DNA from: Parachlorella kessleri
Lineage: Eukaryota > Chlorophyta > Trebouxiophyceae > Chlorellales > Chlorellaceae
Length of the DNA stretch: 14,410 nucleotides
NCBI GenBank assembly: GCA_001598975.1
Contig: BBXU01001479.1
Coordinates: forward strand, 1-14,410
Direction: 5' to 3'
The translations under genes and the position numbers were made by a program. Positions 1 through 10,500 of the stretch are shown in pieces; position 1 is the stretch's first letter; every line of letters starts with the position of its first letter. A model generated the notes under the pieces. It saw only the letters and a list, made by a program, of their open reading frames with translations. It was not told where the DNA came from and did no database searches.

Positions 1-113
1 GGCAGGTCATGCCTTCACCTCCATTTACCCAAGCGTAGTTCTAATCAAATTGAATATGAGCACGGAAGCAAGCCCATCATCTGTTGAGGTCATTTGTGAG
101 GCTGGGGTGTCAC

Positions 114-1307
114 CTTCCAAGCCTTCCTCTGAATGACCTCCTCCATGCCCCCTTTAGCAGTCACCGTGCGATACAGCAGAGGCAGGTCCAGGGGGCGGGA
201 GTTCATGATAGGCACCTGCAGGCCAAGACACCAGGGGTCCCTCATCTGATTGCTCTTCTGGTGCTGCTTTCATGCACCACGGCTGTAGGCAAGGGAGCAG
301 GAGCCCATCGGGAAAGCGCCCAAAGCAACCCCCTGCTGTCGGTATACGTTCCAACGCGAGCACGCTGCATGGTAGCGATTAGTGCAGTCCCTTGCTCTTA
401 AAGGCCTACCCAGCACACTGGCAGATTGACAACAACCCCTCTTTGAGCGAGGAAGCCGGCCCGGCCCACCTTTTCTACGATACCCAGCGCCAGGTGGACG
501 TGCATGAGGGTGTTCATGAACAGGGTCTCGTCTGAGATAACCTGCATCGCCGCATGGGGGCACCTAGGTATCTGGTACCCAGCTTGCAACACATGGCTGT
601 CACTGCCAGGAGGACTCCCAGCCTGGACACACTGACAGCATCGTCCCCAATGCACCGGCTTGAGGCCTGTATCCTCACTCTGACCAAGTAGGCCTGTCAC
701 ACTAGCCACACAGCCTTGCTGCTGCTATGACCACAGTGCCTGAGAGCTCCAGCGTAAGTGCCCGGTTGTTACATGCACCTGCAAAGCAACGACGCCATCC
801 TTGGGTAGGCAAGGAGCACACCTGTTCATGGGTGGCCTCCGCCGGGGGCAGCTCCTGCATGCTCTCCTCCCCGCCGGCCGCTGTCCCCACCGTGCCAGCG
901 CTGCCGCCCTCCACCCCAGACAGCGGCTGCGGCAGCGGCAGCGAGGTCGCTGGCTTGCCAGCGGCGGCCGCCGCCGCTGCGGCGCCTACGGCGCCCGCTG
1001 GCGCCGGGACGGCGCCTGCACCGCCAGCCTGCGGCACTATGTTGGTCGCAGGTACTGGTAGGGCGGTCAGCGGAATGGGCAGCGCTGGGAAGGCGCCGCT
1101 GGCGGGTGGGCGCAGGCCGCCCTGCTGCTGTTGCAGCTGCTGCATCTGCTGCTGTGTGAGGAGCACGTGTGACTGCAGTAGCTGCTGCTGCATCTGGGGT
1201 GTCATGGCGCCGAAGGACTGTGCCATGGTGGACATGAAGGGCAGCATTGAGGCGGGCAGCGCAAAGGGGCCGGTTTGGGGGGCGGCTGGGGGACGCTGGT
1301 CAGCCAT
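114..1307 (-). CDS. ARID/BRIGHT-domain DNA-binding protein, 5' part (3 exons, continues past the left edge)
   Basis: Probable nuclear DNA-binding or chromatin protein. Three exons are visible on the minus strand: 1307-822 (162 codons), 541-470 (24) and 215-114 (34). All join in phase 0 at GT-AG introns. The start is the ATG at 1307 (context ACCCATGGCT). Residues 1-162 are low complexity: a Pro/Met-rich stretch, a Gln-rich run (LLTQQQMQQLQQQQ), an eight-Ala run and an acidic end. Residues 163-220 form the first part of an ARID domain: DETLFMNTLMHVHLALG, then VPIMNSRPLDLPLLY, then AKGGMEEVIQRKAWK. These match the family pattern of a helix, VP.....LDL..LY, GG...V and W. The end of the ARID and any later domain (many plant/algal ARID proteins carry an HMG box) lie outside the window. 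The domain call rests on the motif pattern; the Q-rich arm resembles transcriptional coactivator regions, which is inference. Confidence 0.8.
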
Positions 1308-1775
1308 GGGTTGCAATGGGTGGGCTCAACCTTGGGTCTCTGCAGTGGGCAATGCCAGCGTGAAGCATCATGGGCAACCTATCTCTAGCACTACACGCCG
1401 CAACCAACACTGCTGATTCGCCCATCCACCCTCGGAACCAAAGTCACTCTTCCTGGCCTGTTTGACGCACCTGTCAGCCGTGCACCGAAGGACAACGTAG
1501 TCCAAGACAGGTCCCGGGCGGGCAAGGGCGCCACGATGAGTCCAGGGGCCTTGCCTTTGAATGAACAAGCAGGGGAAATTTCATCCAGGCTACCGAAATG
1601 TTCATGAAATGGCGGGGTTGCACTGTCCTGCAAGGGCGCAAGGCAGTACAAGCCGGTCGCTGGGGCCCACCGAGTTGCTTCTCGCAAACTTGGACAACAT
1701 TGGGTTCGTAGTTACTGAATCTATGGTACTATGATAGTATTGCTGTTGCGCTGTGTGTAGGCAGTGAGTTGAACC
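1308..1775. promoter_or_regulatory. Divergent intergenic region between the ARID and GCS genes
   Basis: This 468-base stretch separates two head-to-head start codons (1307 minus, 1776 plus), so both promoters and 5' UTRs should lie here. I see no convincing coding exon. The short open frames have no family resemblance and no splice-consistent partners. An AT-richer patch with repeated 'ctatggtactatgatagtat' around 1721-1740 is the only compositional change. No definite TATA box can be claimed. Confidence 0.4.
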
Positions 1776-4700
1776 ATGTTGCCACTACCAGTTATGCTGC
1801 AAAGCTGGGCTGCTGTCCTCATACAACTGATCAGAGGCGGCAATGCTGCGCTATGTCACCCAGTCGTGACCGCCTTTCAGTTTCACAGCATAGTCCCAGG
1901 GCTGTTGCTGGGGACGCTTTGGTTGTTGTCTGGGCTGATTCGATTGAAGGAACTGAAGCGGCAGCGACGCAAAGCCTTTGCCAGTGTGCCTCGTGATGGA
2001 GGCCGAGGGAGCTACACAAAGTTAGCAGAGCAGCAAGAGGTGCGGTGCCAGTTGGGTGCTTGTTATGTGGGTTGTTAGCTTTTCCTACTCTCTGCACAAG
2101 AAGTGCCGTAGTACGGCTGCTGCTGAGAGTGTGCTAGGGATACCAGTGCCTCAACCTCGAAGCTGGGTAGCAACCCAACTGTTCTTGGTATCACCCTGGC
2201 CTCCTCAGATACCTCGGCCGACCATCCAAATCTCAGCCAGTGCACAATCTCATACTCGCTGTATAACCAAAGGTATTGTGAATTGCAGGCTGGCAGCAAG
2301 GCGCTACCAGGCGTGTCGATCATACTCCCCGTGCGAGGCTGCCGCAGCCACAGCCTCTCCAACTGGCAGGCCGTCCTTGACTTGCATTATGGTAAGCCAG
2401 CTAGCTTAATATTTTAGTATTCTCTTGGGGGCCGAGCTTGGCCCGCGAACGCCGAATAAACAGCATCACGCCGTGCTTCCCTGACTGCCCAGTGTAGAAG
2501 TTGTGTAGGGTGTGCACGCCTATGTGATGCCTTGACAACTGTACTGGCTTGCTGAAGTCGATAGCCTCACCTCCACCACTTGCAGATGGCCCGCTGGAGT
2601 TCATCTTTGTGCTGGAAAGCAAGCTGGACCCGGCTCATGCAGCCATCACGCAGCTGCTACTCAACCGCCAGCAGGGGCCTTCCAAAGGCTTCCAATACCA
2701 GTCCAAGGCGACAGTCGCGGAGCAGCATCACCCACAAAGCGAGCATCAGCAGCACAGCAGTGAGGGGCATGGGGTTAGCGGCGGCGGTGATCACAGCAGC
2801 GAGGAAAGGACGCACAGGGTGGTCTTCTCTGGTGCTGCCACGCGGACGAGCCAGAAGATCCACAAGTGAGGTAGTGTCGAGGCTCATGTGGGCACTGGGC
2901 TTGCTGCAACTCCACATTTGCCTCCATCTCACCCATGACCCCCCGGCCAGCTACATGGACTTACACAGGAGCATGGCGGGCACAGCAGCCTCCAAATCAC
3001 ATGTGTTCCCGGCTATATGTCCCATACACCGCTATTGAACCATGCGCTCGGCCACTAATACCCTTCAGGCAGTAGTTGGCCACCAGCGCTCCATACCCCA
3101 GTCTGTACAGCAGCTGAAATTCTGCCCTTGTGTTTGCTTGCAGCCTCATAGCCGGGCTGCGGGCGGCCGAGCCCCACCACGCCTACGCACTGTGCCTGGA
3201 CGACGATGTGCAGCTGCAGCCCGCGCTGCTGGCCTCTCTGGTGCGGGATATGGAGCTGGATCCCTCACTCTTCATGGCCACAGGTGAAGCTATTATCACT
3301 TGCAGGATTGCTGGTAGAGAAGGGGCGGCGCTGGACGGAGCATCGTGCCACCTGAACAGTGCATTTGCTTTGCCTGGGTAGCTGTTGTCACTTATCCTCG
3401 CCAGCTGGCGGCCTCCCTGGGCTTGGCATGGCTCATGTGATGCTGCATGCCTGCAAGCCGCCTGAACAGTTGCTGTGGTGTGGGAGGGTGTCTGGTGGGA
3501 CTGGAGGCGGATATGCTGGGCAGTTTTTGGATGATGGACTGACTGTGCCGTGCCATGCTGTGCTGCGCAGGGTATCCTTTCGATGTGCCCCCGGAAGGTG
3601 CTAACCTATTGACGTACTGTGTCATGTCATACCACCTGCCCCTCGTCATTGCCTTTTCAGTGAGGCAAGTTCCGCCCCCGTGTAGCATAGCAAGTCCTTT
3701 CAGTTCTCTTAACACAGCATTTGATTCTGTAGTTTGCCTGTGTTTTGGAGGCGTCGCGGTCGTACAGTCTTGAATGGCTTGCTTTCTGGTGTGCATGGTG
3801 CGTCTGGCGTGGAGGCAAGGCCGCTGGGCACGCTTTGCACTAGCAAAGTACAGGTGGGACGTCCCTACACTGAATTGAGTTTCTTTCTGTGCTCCGCAGG
3901 CAGCGGATAGAGTTTGTGTGGGGCGGGTGCCAGCTGTTTCGGTTGGCCAGCATGCAGGAGGATACCCACGGCCTTTTAAAGGTTAGTGAGCTTGGCTCGC
4001 TGATGGGCAGCCCAGCCATGTTTAGTCCCGTCCAGCCCAGTCCAATAGCATCCACACGCTATGTAGCTACTACCGAACTTGGGTGCTTTGGTGTCTTGTT
4101 ACACAGCTTGGTCACCAGGCTGTGGGGCTGCTAATTGCTGCTACTGGGCGACCGGCAATCTCGACCCAGTGCACTTGCAAGCGTGCACAGAGCGGTAGCT
4201 CTAGCACCTGCCATAGGGCTTTCAGCGTCATCGGCCGATCTGTCCTCCTCCTGTTGGTCATGGCAGGCCTGGTCAGACGGCGGCTACTCTGACGACCTCA
4301 CTGTGGCGTCCAAGTGCACAGAGCAGGGCCTGGTCATTTACTGCCCCTCTTACGCTATCTTCCCCCAGTGGTAAGCCTGTGGGAGGGTCGCCTAGGGAGG
4401 CCGGAGTGAGTGGAAGTCACCATGGGACGTTGAAGGCGTCACGTATGTAGCTGTGGCGTGCGGGTGGGGCTGGGGCCTTTTAGTGGTCTGTGGAGGCCTG
4501 CACTCTCACCGCAGTCGAAGTGGAGAGGTGCTAGGAGCACCCAAGAGATGGCTTTTGCACTGTGGGGTTGAAGGGGGCGATGCTCAACAGCTGTGCCTGC
4601 AGTTAGGGTCGGGTTGTCCTTGACAGTCCTAAAAAGCCTTCGCCGACAAGGGCGCCACCTGTGCAGCCGGGGTGGAACCAGCTTTGGCGGCAGCCACACG

Positions 4701-6806
4701 TACATATCCTGCAAATCCCCCTTATAACCACTATAGCCCACTCTCTTCAGGGTTGACGGCGACTACACCCCTCGGCGGTGGTGGAACTATCTCCGGCGGC
4801 AGCTATACGTCCTGGACACCTACTCCAACGCCCACAACCGGCGCACCAACCACATCATGGCGCTGCTGCATTGCTACGGCTCCTGGGGCTGGGTCATCCC
4901 TGCAACAACAGGTCTGCCAACGTTTATGCTGCGTCAGACCGGTGGGGTATGTGAGTGGTGAACTGTCCTGTAAAGCCAGAGAATGTTGTGGCTTTGCAGC
5001 GAATTCTTATGAGTCATCACCTCCCACCTGCAGTAACTGTGGCGTCCTAGGAAGCACCTCATCTCTGCTAACTCCTGAACTGCACCCACTGTGCGCATTT
5101 TGACTCCTGTGCCTGACTACGTGCTTTGCCATCGGCCAGGAGATTTGTTCTCATTGTGCACCGGCGGTTGTTCTTCCGCTGCAGCTGCGGCGCGGCTGCT
5201 GCTGTGGCTACTGGCGGTGCTGCTGCTGCCTTCCCAGCACGTGTATGGGGGCCCCGAGGAGTCATCCTACCTGTGGCTGCAGGTTTGTGGCGCCCCGTGT
5301 GCAGTGCTGCACCTGCTCTCTCAGTGTTCTTTGCCTGTTCACAAAATGATCCTCACATGCTGCCAACGTGTCTAGTTCCGCCTGGGCAGTGACTGGGGTC
5401 CTCAACATCTTGGCTTTGTTGGGCCGACTGCACTGCCCTTGCAGCCTTGTGGGAACTGACCGGGCACCTCCAGCTGTAAGGTGGAGTCCCGGCGATGGCC
5501 GTGTGGTGCGAGCAGCCCACCTGAGTCACACCTCCTGAGCCTCTGTCTGCTGCTACTAGACTGGCAGTGGCAAAGGTGTGAACCTGGATGACCTACCCCT
5601 TTGGCTGCCAAACAGTCTCTCTCCCTTGGTGGCCTTTCTATTGCAGATGTTTGGGCTGCCAACCAGTCTCCCTTGGTGCCCCTTGTATTGCAGATGTTTG
5701 GGCTGGAGGGCTGCCAGCGGGGTGCGGCCTCCTGGCTGGTCTTTGTGGCCTTCACCGCCTACATGATGTGCACGCTGCGCTGGATGACAGGTATGTAAGG
5801 CACGGGTTACTCAGAGTCCGTGCCACGGGCTGGGTGTTTGTGGCAGTGCTGGTGATAAGGCGTGGCCTCTACGCGGGCAGCAGGCAAAGCACAGCGTATG
5901 AAACTTGCGGCATGGGGTCTACAGGGGTTGTTGTGCTGGGTTGCTGTATGCGACGTGAAACACGGTTGTAGTTAAGCAAACCTGATGCTGGGGAGAAACT
6001 GGGAGGTGTACTTCTCGAGCACGCCTGGCAGCATGTGCATAATGGGTGGGGTAAGAAAGTCTTGGCTCACTTTGCGCGTGTTTCAACCGCTCAGCGCATC
6101 CCACCAGGGCACCAGTTAGCCCAGGCTGGGCCTCCGTGTCGCTGCAGGCGTCATTCTGGCGCTCTTTCGGCAGCTGAACCCAACATTAGACCCAAGGCGG
6201 TTGGACACCTTCAGTTGGTGGAAGGTGAGACTGAGTCACTGTGGTGTGTTGTCCCAAGTATGCCATCGTCCACCCTAATGCGGCGTGGGCATGTTCTGAG
6301 AGTTGTCTCAAGTTGTTGGGTCCTCCATCGGAGAGGTTACAAGCATACTTGCTGTCGAGCGGCAGTGGCAGTATAGGGGCTGCAACAGGTGTGCCTGCCC
6401 AAAGGCTTTCATCTCGCATGCCGCCTGCTCTGCCGCCAGCAGTATACTGGGTGATGCTAGGAGTAGCTCACTGGCATGCTGATGCCGGTTCTCTTTGATC
6501 GGTGCATGCACCGGAGCGACCATGCTGTCTTGAGTAGCAGTGGAGTAACATGATGTAATGGAGATCTTGTTCTTTAGTAAGAAACCTGTGTTGTATTGTA
6601 AGTGTTCGACTAAAGGCTTGACCTATTGAAGGGGTTCCCATATGCTGACCCTATGGACCCTGCAGGTCTGGGCCGGCTTCTACATCAGCAACCTTATAAC
6701 GCCTTTCTGCTTGGCCTACACCTTCCTAACACCCCACATCAACTGGTCGGGGATCACCTACACACGGCGGAGAGGGAAAGTGCACACCGTGCGGCACGGC
6801 TCCTAG
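1776..6806 (+). CDS. GCS: Ceramide glucosyltransferase (glucosylceramide synthase, GT21), 12 exons, complete
   Basis: Transfers glucose from UDP-glucose to ceramide in ER/Golgi membranes. Exons: 1776-2039, 2289-2391, 2586-2865, 3144-3283, 3571-3664, 3900-3981, 4267-4370, 4751-4911, 5185-5282, 5694-5790, 6148-6224 and 6666-6806 (stop TAG); about 546 residues, phases consistent throughout. An N-terminal membrane segment is at about 37-55 followed by a basic stretch. The GT-A domain begins at PGVSIILPVRG (about 95) and continues through GPLEFIFVLES and SQKIHN. D235-D237 (LCLDDDVQL) is the metal/UDP site. FVWGGCQLF, DGGYSDD (about 325-331) and RRWWNYLRRQ (364-373) follow in GT21 order. C-terminal membrane segments lie at about 392-425, 456-470 and 505-521, then HINWSGITY and a basic tail. 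Odd: a 48-residue His/Gln/Ser-rich insertion at 153-200, and a probable GC-AG intron 5; the GT alternative (exons 3571-3659 and 3904-3981) is three residues shorter. Exon 1 is the least certain exon. Confidence 0.93.
3665..3899 (+). other. GCS intron 5: GC-AG intron overlapping an alternative GT-AG intron
   Basis: Two splice pairs keep the frame. The GT pair uses donor TCA|gtgagg (intron from 3660) with acceptor gcaggcag| (to 3903). The GC pair uses donor GAG|gcaagt (3665) with acceptor ctccgcag| (to 3899) and adds the three residues V-R-Q. GAG|gcaagt is close to the classic GC-donor consensus AG|GCAAGT. As I recall the plant family, the spacing from the preceding Phe to WGGC fits the longer form. 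The GC form is preferred but not proved. Confidence 0.6.
4371..4750 (+). other. GCS intron 7 (380 bases), nothing else recognised
   Basis: Donor TG|gtaagc and acceptor ctcttcag|GG split a Trp codon between the SDD-motif exon and the RRWW-motif exon. The interior holds no open frame with family resemblance and no evident repeat. Confidence 0.8.
5283..5693 (+). other. GCS intron 9 (411 bases) with duplicated 3' end
   Basis: Donor CAG|gtttgt and acceptor cttgtattgcag|ATG join in phase 0. The last 94 bases consist of two copies of the same acceptor region (see the repeat at 5600-5705). The rest shows nothing recognisable. Confidence 0.8.
5600..5705 (+). repeat. 47-50-bp tandem duplication containing the 3' splice site of GCS exon 10
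   Basis: Copy 1 (5600-5649) and copy 2 (5650-5696) both read ttt-ggctgccaa-cagtct-cccttggtg-cct-tattgcagatg; nine bases of a third copy (tttgggctg) are the exon itself. Each copy carries a polypyrimidine stretch, the acceptor attgcag and the first exon bases ATG. Only the downstream acceptor (AG at 5692-5693) keeps the GCS frame. The upstream one (AG at 5645-5646) lies 47 bases earlier, which is not a multiple of three, and would lead to a premature stop. Confidence 0.9.
5791..6147 (+). other. GCS intron 10 (357 bases), nothing else recognised
   Basis: Donor ACAG|gtatgt and acceptor cgctgcag|GC join in phase 1 to the short 77-base exon 11 (VILALFRQL to FSWWK). That exon is needed to restore the phase of exon 12. 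No other feature seen. Confidence 0.75.
6225..6665 (+). other. GCS intron 11 (441 bases), nothing else recognised
   Basis: Donor AAG|gtgaga and acceptor ccctgcag|GTC join in phase 0. The interior has AT-richer sequence near 6545-6620 with two TGTAA strings (about 6553 and 6594). They could act as an intronic poly(A) signal, but the conserved C-terminal exon follows, so normal splicing is expected. Confidence 0.75.
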
Positions 6807-7195
6807 GCAGGGCAAACAGATAGGTAGAGAGGTGTTCAACGGCCTGTGTGCGCCTACTTTGCCTCGCGTGCCTGGCCCTGGTTTGGTCAGGGGCTGCGTG
6901 CATGCTCTTGGAAGGACCAGATCAGCGCTGTGTCTAGCTAGGCGAGCGAGGCCAGCTTCTCGTAGGAAGAGACAGCTCTTTGCCCCATGCTAGTGACACC
7001 CACGCAATTTTGGCTGCTTTTGATTACCAAACTTGGCACAGGTGCTGGTGCACCAAAGTTTTGGTGTCTCTTTGTGTCCCGGACTGGCTTGCATTGCCTC
7101 CAAAGCGCTTTTGCCCGCGGGGTTTGTTATGCGATGGCTGTCATCCTGAGGGCGGTAGTGTCACCAGCCCGTCTTATTATTGACATTTTCATGTT

Positions 7196-7218
7196 TGTCA
7201 CAAGCCTGGCTTGTGACA
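7196..7218. repeat. Perfect 10-bp inverted repeat (hairpin, 3-base loop)
   Basis: TGTCACAAGC, loop CTG, GCTTGTGACA. It lies between two convergent 3' ends, so the hairpin would form in either transcript's 3' UTR. A role in 3'-end formation or RNA stability is inference; it could also be chance. Confidence 0.6.
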
Positions 7219-7244
7219 GCTGGTCCTCTTTAGGGTAGTAATGG

Positions 7245-7249
7245 TTACA
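7245..7249 (-). terminator. Possible poly(A) signal TGTAA for the minus-strand gene
   Basis: The plus strand reads ttaca, so the minus-strand transcript carries TGTAA about 295 bases after the stop at 7541. TGTAA is the usual poly(A) signal in volvocalean green algae. A single pentamer is weak evidence. Confidence 0.3.
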
Positions 7250-7540
7250 GGGAGATGTGCTTTTTGCACAGCATCATTATAACACCTAAGAAAACCCTTC
7301 TGCTTTGGCTCCTTCCTTGAAGGTACAAATTGGAGCCACGGCATACTTAAGATGGGGTGCATGTGTGAACAAGAAGAGGTAGACAGCAGTTTGATGGGTG
7401 CCAGCTGTGTTAGTTAGCGCAGAGCTGAGAGTAGGTGCATGGCGGGTGTGGCCAACAGTGTACGTGCAACGTAATTGGGGCAACTGGTGGGTGGTGGTGC
7501 TGACCTGGGAGCTGAGTTGTTGTCTAAATTCAAGATGTCC

Positions 7541-10500
7541 TCAATGCACGAGTTGCATTACCATCAAGGCGAGCGCTCCCACCACGGCTAAAAGTGCCAG
7601 TCCTGCACACTAGAAGGGGCGGCGCCAGGGTGCTGACCCCAGGAGCGAAGAAACAATGTCATGGAGCACGCTCTCAAGCTGTGCACATATACATTACAAC
7701 CAGCTGAGAAGGCTGTACCCAGCTGGGCCCACCCTCTGCATAAAGCGTCTCTTTTAGCTAAACTGTGCGGACCAAGCTGGTGCAAGATTACACCTGTTTA
7801 GGACAGATCATCAGGCTTAGCAAGCATCTCCATGCAGGCGCACCTGACAGCACAATGTACACCTCTAGCTTGCGCACTGTGTGTACCTGGGCCGGCATGC
7901 CAGCTTTGCCTGCATGCAGCCAGTGGCACACCTGTGGCGTATTGCAGCCCTCGCAACCAGGTTCATGCAACCCGACACACTGTGGCGTGTGGCAGACCCC
8001 GCAACTAAGTGAATGGGTAGAACAACAACAGTTACATGTGCCACTTGCTCCTCGGCGGTGCACACAATATCCAGGGTGTGGCAAGGAGCACACCATTCCT
8101 GCAAATGACACCACAAGGGCAGAATGAGCAAAGCCCCCTGAGCAGAGCTAAGCCATGCTCAGCTGGCTTGGGAGAGTCCAGCGCAGTGGGAGCGTCACGG
8201 TATCCGATACTGCCCACCTGGCAGGTACAGCTGGCGCTGTGTGCTGACCACGCCTGCCCGGATGGCAAACAGGCTATCTGGCTGCCCCAGCTGGACCGCT
8301 TTCTCTGTTCTTATCACAGCAGCCCCTCCCCTTAGGGCCCCACTACCCAGCGCATGGGCTAGGTGTTCCCCTGCCGCACCGCTGCTAGCAGCGCTGCTTT
8401 GTTTTGTACCCAGAAGGGAGACCACAGCCGGGGCGGGCAAGCCCCCTCCTGCTGTGATGAACGTCTTTAGCGAGTGGCTGCTCGTCCTGTTGCGGCCCCA
8501 CCATCCATGCCTAGCCACCCTCTGATGGAGGCTGGCAGTCACAAAAACAGGTACTTGCACCGTTGCTGCCTGGCCAGGTCCTGGTTCTCTGCTCGTCAAA
8601 GTGGCAGCTGCCGCCGCTGGCATGAACAACGTCCAGGGGGGTGCTACCCCCGGCAAGCCAAGCACCTGGGGCCGCAGCCTCCTTGTCCAAGGGAAGGTGT
8701 CACAGGGCAAGGACAGACTGGGGCCGCCCTGGGGCCAGACAGCAGCAGCCCCCCTTTCTCCGTCAAGCCGGTTGGAGCCAACGCCACGCTTCGCTGGCGG
8801 CACCACCGGGAGGTGATCTGCCAGCTCAGCCTTGCCGCCAGCTTGTCTCTGATGCTGCACTGCCAGCTGCTCAGGAGCTGTCCGGGTAGTCATGCCCGCC
8901 CAAGCACTGTCAAACTCCTTGCGCAAGCGCTGCACCTGCAAGGTCAGAACCGCAACTACTGGAATCAGCCTCTTGCGTGGGGGCCATTACCCCACGGCCC
9001 TGTTAGAACATGAAAAACCACATGCTTTCCACGCTTGGGCCACCTGGACTGCTGGAATCAGCGCCAGGCCAGCTATGCCACGCCTTGCACTGCCACTGGC
9101 TTAGACCTCGGAGTGGGAGAGACGTGCAAGTCTGACCTAGCTTGAGACGCACATCAAGCAGAAACCAAAGCACTTTGGCATCGGGCCCTGCTGCTCACCG
9201 TGCCACACTCCCACTGCAGCTCGCCAGAAGCCTCACAATGCTTGCCGTGCCGCTGGCAGAGCGCCGCGTTGAGGAGTAGTATGGGCTCGGTGGACAACAG
9301 TGCATACTCGGAGTTCCCCACATCCTGCGTTGTGGAAGGGCGCTCTTACAAACGCCAACTTGTGATAGCCTAGGGGGTCCTTTAGCTGCGGCCTTGCTTA
9401 TGTGCAGGGAGCCTGTGTCGAGTTGCTATGGGAAGCACAGGCATGCACCATGAAGCATGGCCAGGCCAAGCGCACAGTTGCAGGGCTCCATAGGGGTGCA
9501 TGGCGCACCTGTGAGAGCACCCAGGAGGCCCCGGGCGGGTGGGGGAGCAGCCCTCCCTGGGACACCCTGTAGGGGGCCAACCCCCAAGGGGGGCACCGGC
9601 GGGGGTCGAAGCTTGTGTAAGCCTGCAGGAAGGGCGGGCAGGCCCGGGGCCCCTCATGGGTAGGGGACCTGTGGCTGGGTGTGTGCTCATGTATTTGAGT
9701 CAGGTAGGGAGCCGAGCAGAAGGGTGGGGCAGGGCCCGGCAGGGTTGTAATGATGGGGGGCGGCGAGGGAGAGTGCGACCGCCCTGCCAAGCGGGGACCT
9801 GGGGTTATAGTAGCCCAGCATTCCAGCTTGCCGCCACCAGTTCGGGTCAGTAACAACCTTGGCACACCTAACCGGGGGGGTTGGAAAAAGCGGCAAGTGC
9901 AGGTCAGGCAGGTAGTTAGATGAGTATACAGCAGGGGTTATCGACCACCACCGCTTGCCTGCGGGTCAAATTTGATGTGGACCCCCGGGATCTCCCAGGC
10001 CGCATGGTAGTGAAGCATGGCAGGATCATGGGGAGCGTGCCCCTGGCGGCCTGCAGCCACACCTGGCAAGCGTTGGACATCACACTTTTCAATCAGTTCA
10101 TGGCGTATGGGGAAGACCAGGTGTCATCAAAGCAGTGCACTGCAGTCCGGTGGGGCTAAGCAGCGCTATGGGGATGCTTGTTCGTGCACGTGTGCATGAG
10201 CCAGCATCGCCACTCTTTCCAACCATAGGAGGAATTTATGCTGGTCATGTTGCCAACACAACAACTCAGTGAGTGCCTTCCCAGTTAAGCTCACCATTTT
10301 TGCCGTTTAGGCCAAGGTGTAAGATATTACTGCTAGCATCCACGTGCTTGACCCCTGCCCTTTCTGCAGCAAGGCTGTATGCCAGGGCCTGAACTGCCGG
10401 TGCGGGCAGGGTGGACAAGTCAACTCCCAGGTTCTCCGACCACTCCTGCGAGCAGTGCCAAATCATGAGGAGATACGCAGGATTTGAGGATGGCCCGGCA

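Larger units (their letters stand above)
6807..7540. other. Convergent intergenic region (3' UTRs of GCS and SERGT1)
   Basis: This 734-base stretch lies between two stop codons facing each other (6806 plus, 7541 minus) and should contain both 3' UTRs. One open frame at 6987-7238 (+) is hydrophobic by chance composition and has no start context, splice partners or family match. A perfect hairpin is at 7196-7218, and a possible minus-strand TGTAA signal at 7245-7249. No TGTAA was found on the plus strand here for GCS. Confidence 0.5.

Noticed and set aside
1308..1316. Longer N-terminus of the ARID protein starting at 1316
   Set aside because: That codon is TTG. The first ATG in frame is at 1307 with good context.
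727..1416. 229-residue open frame on the plus strand opposite the ARID gene
   Set aside because: It is the antisense of the Gln/Ala/Pro-rich exon; its poly-Cys and poly-Ala runs are mirror products of CAG and GCC triplets.
2677..2819. Possible hidden intron within the His/Gln-rich stretch of GCS exon 3
   Set aside because: The only donor/acceptor pair seen would remove 37 bases and break the frame; the stretch is open in phase with both conserved flanks.
6987..7238. Hydrophobic 83-residue open frame on the plus strand
   Set aside because: It starts at a TTG, has no family motif or splice partner, and lies in the convergent 3' region.
8036..8098. Thioredoxin-like WCAPC string on the minus strand
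   Set aside because: Only about 20 residues, with no thioredoxin strand before it or cis-Pro region after it. The frame also conflicts with the phase-1 chain of neighbouring candidate exons.
8195..8935. Single 248-residue minus-strand gene
   Set aside because: Its start continues in phase from the conserved SERGT1 exon at 9324-9199 through a good acceptor (tgaccttgcag), so it is linker exon plus probable intron read-through and not an independent gene.
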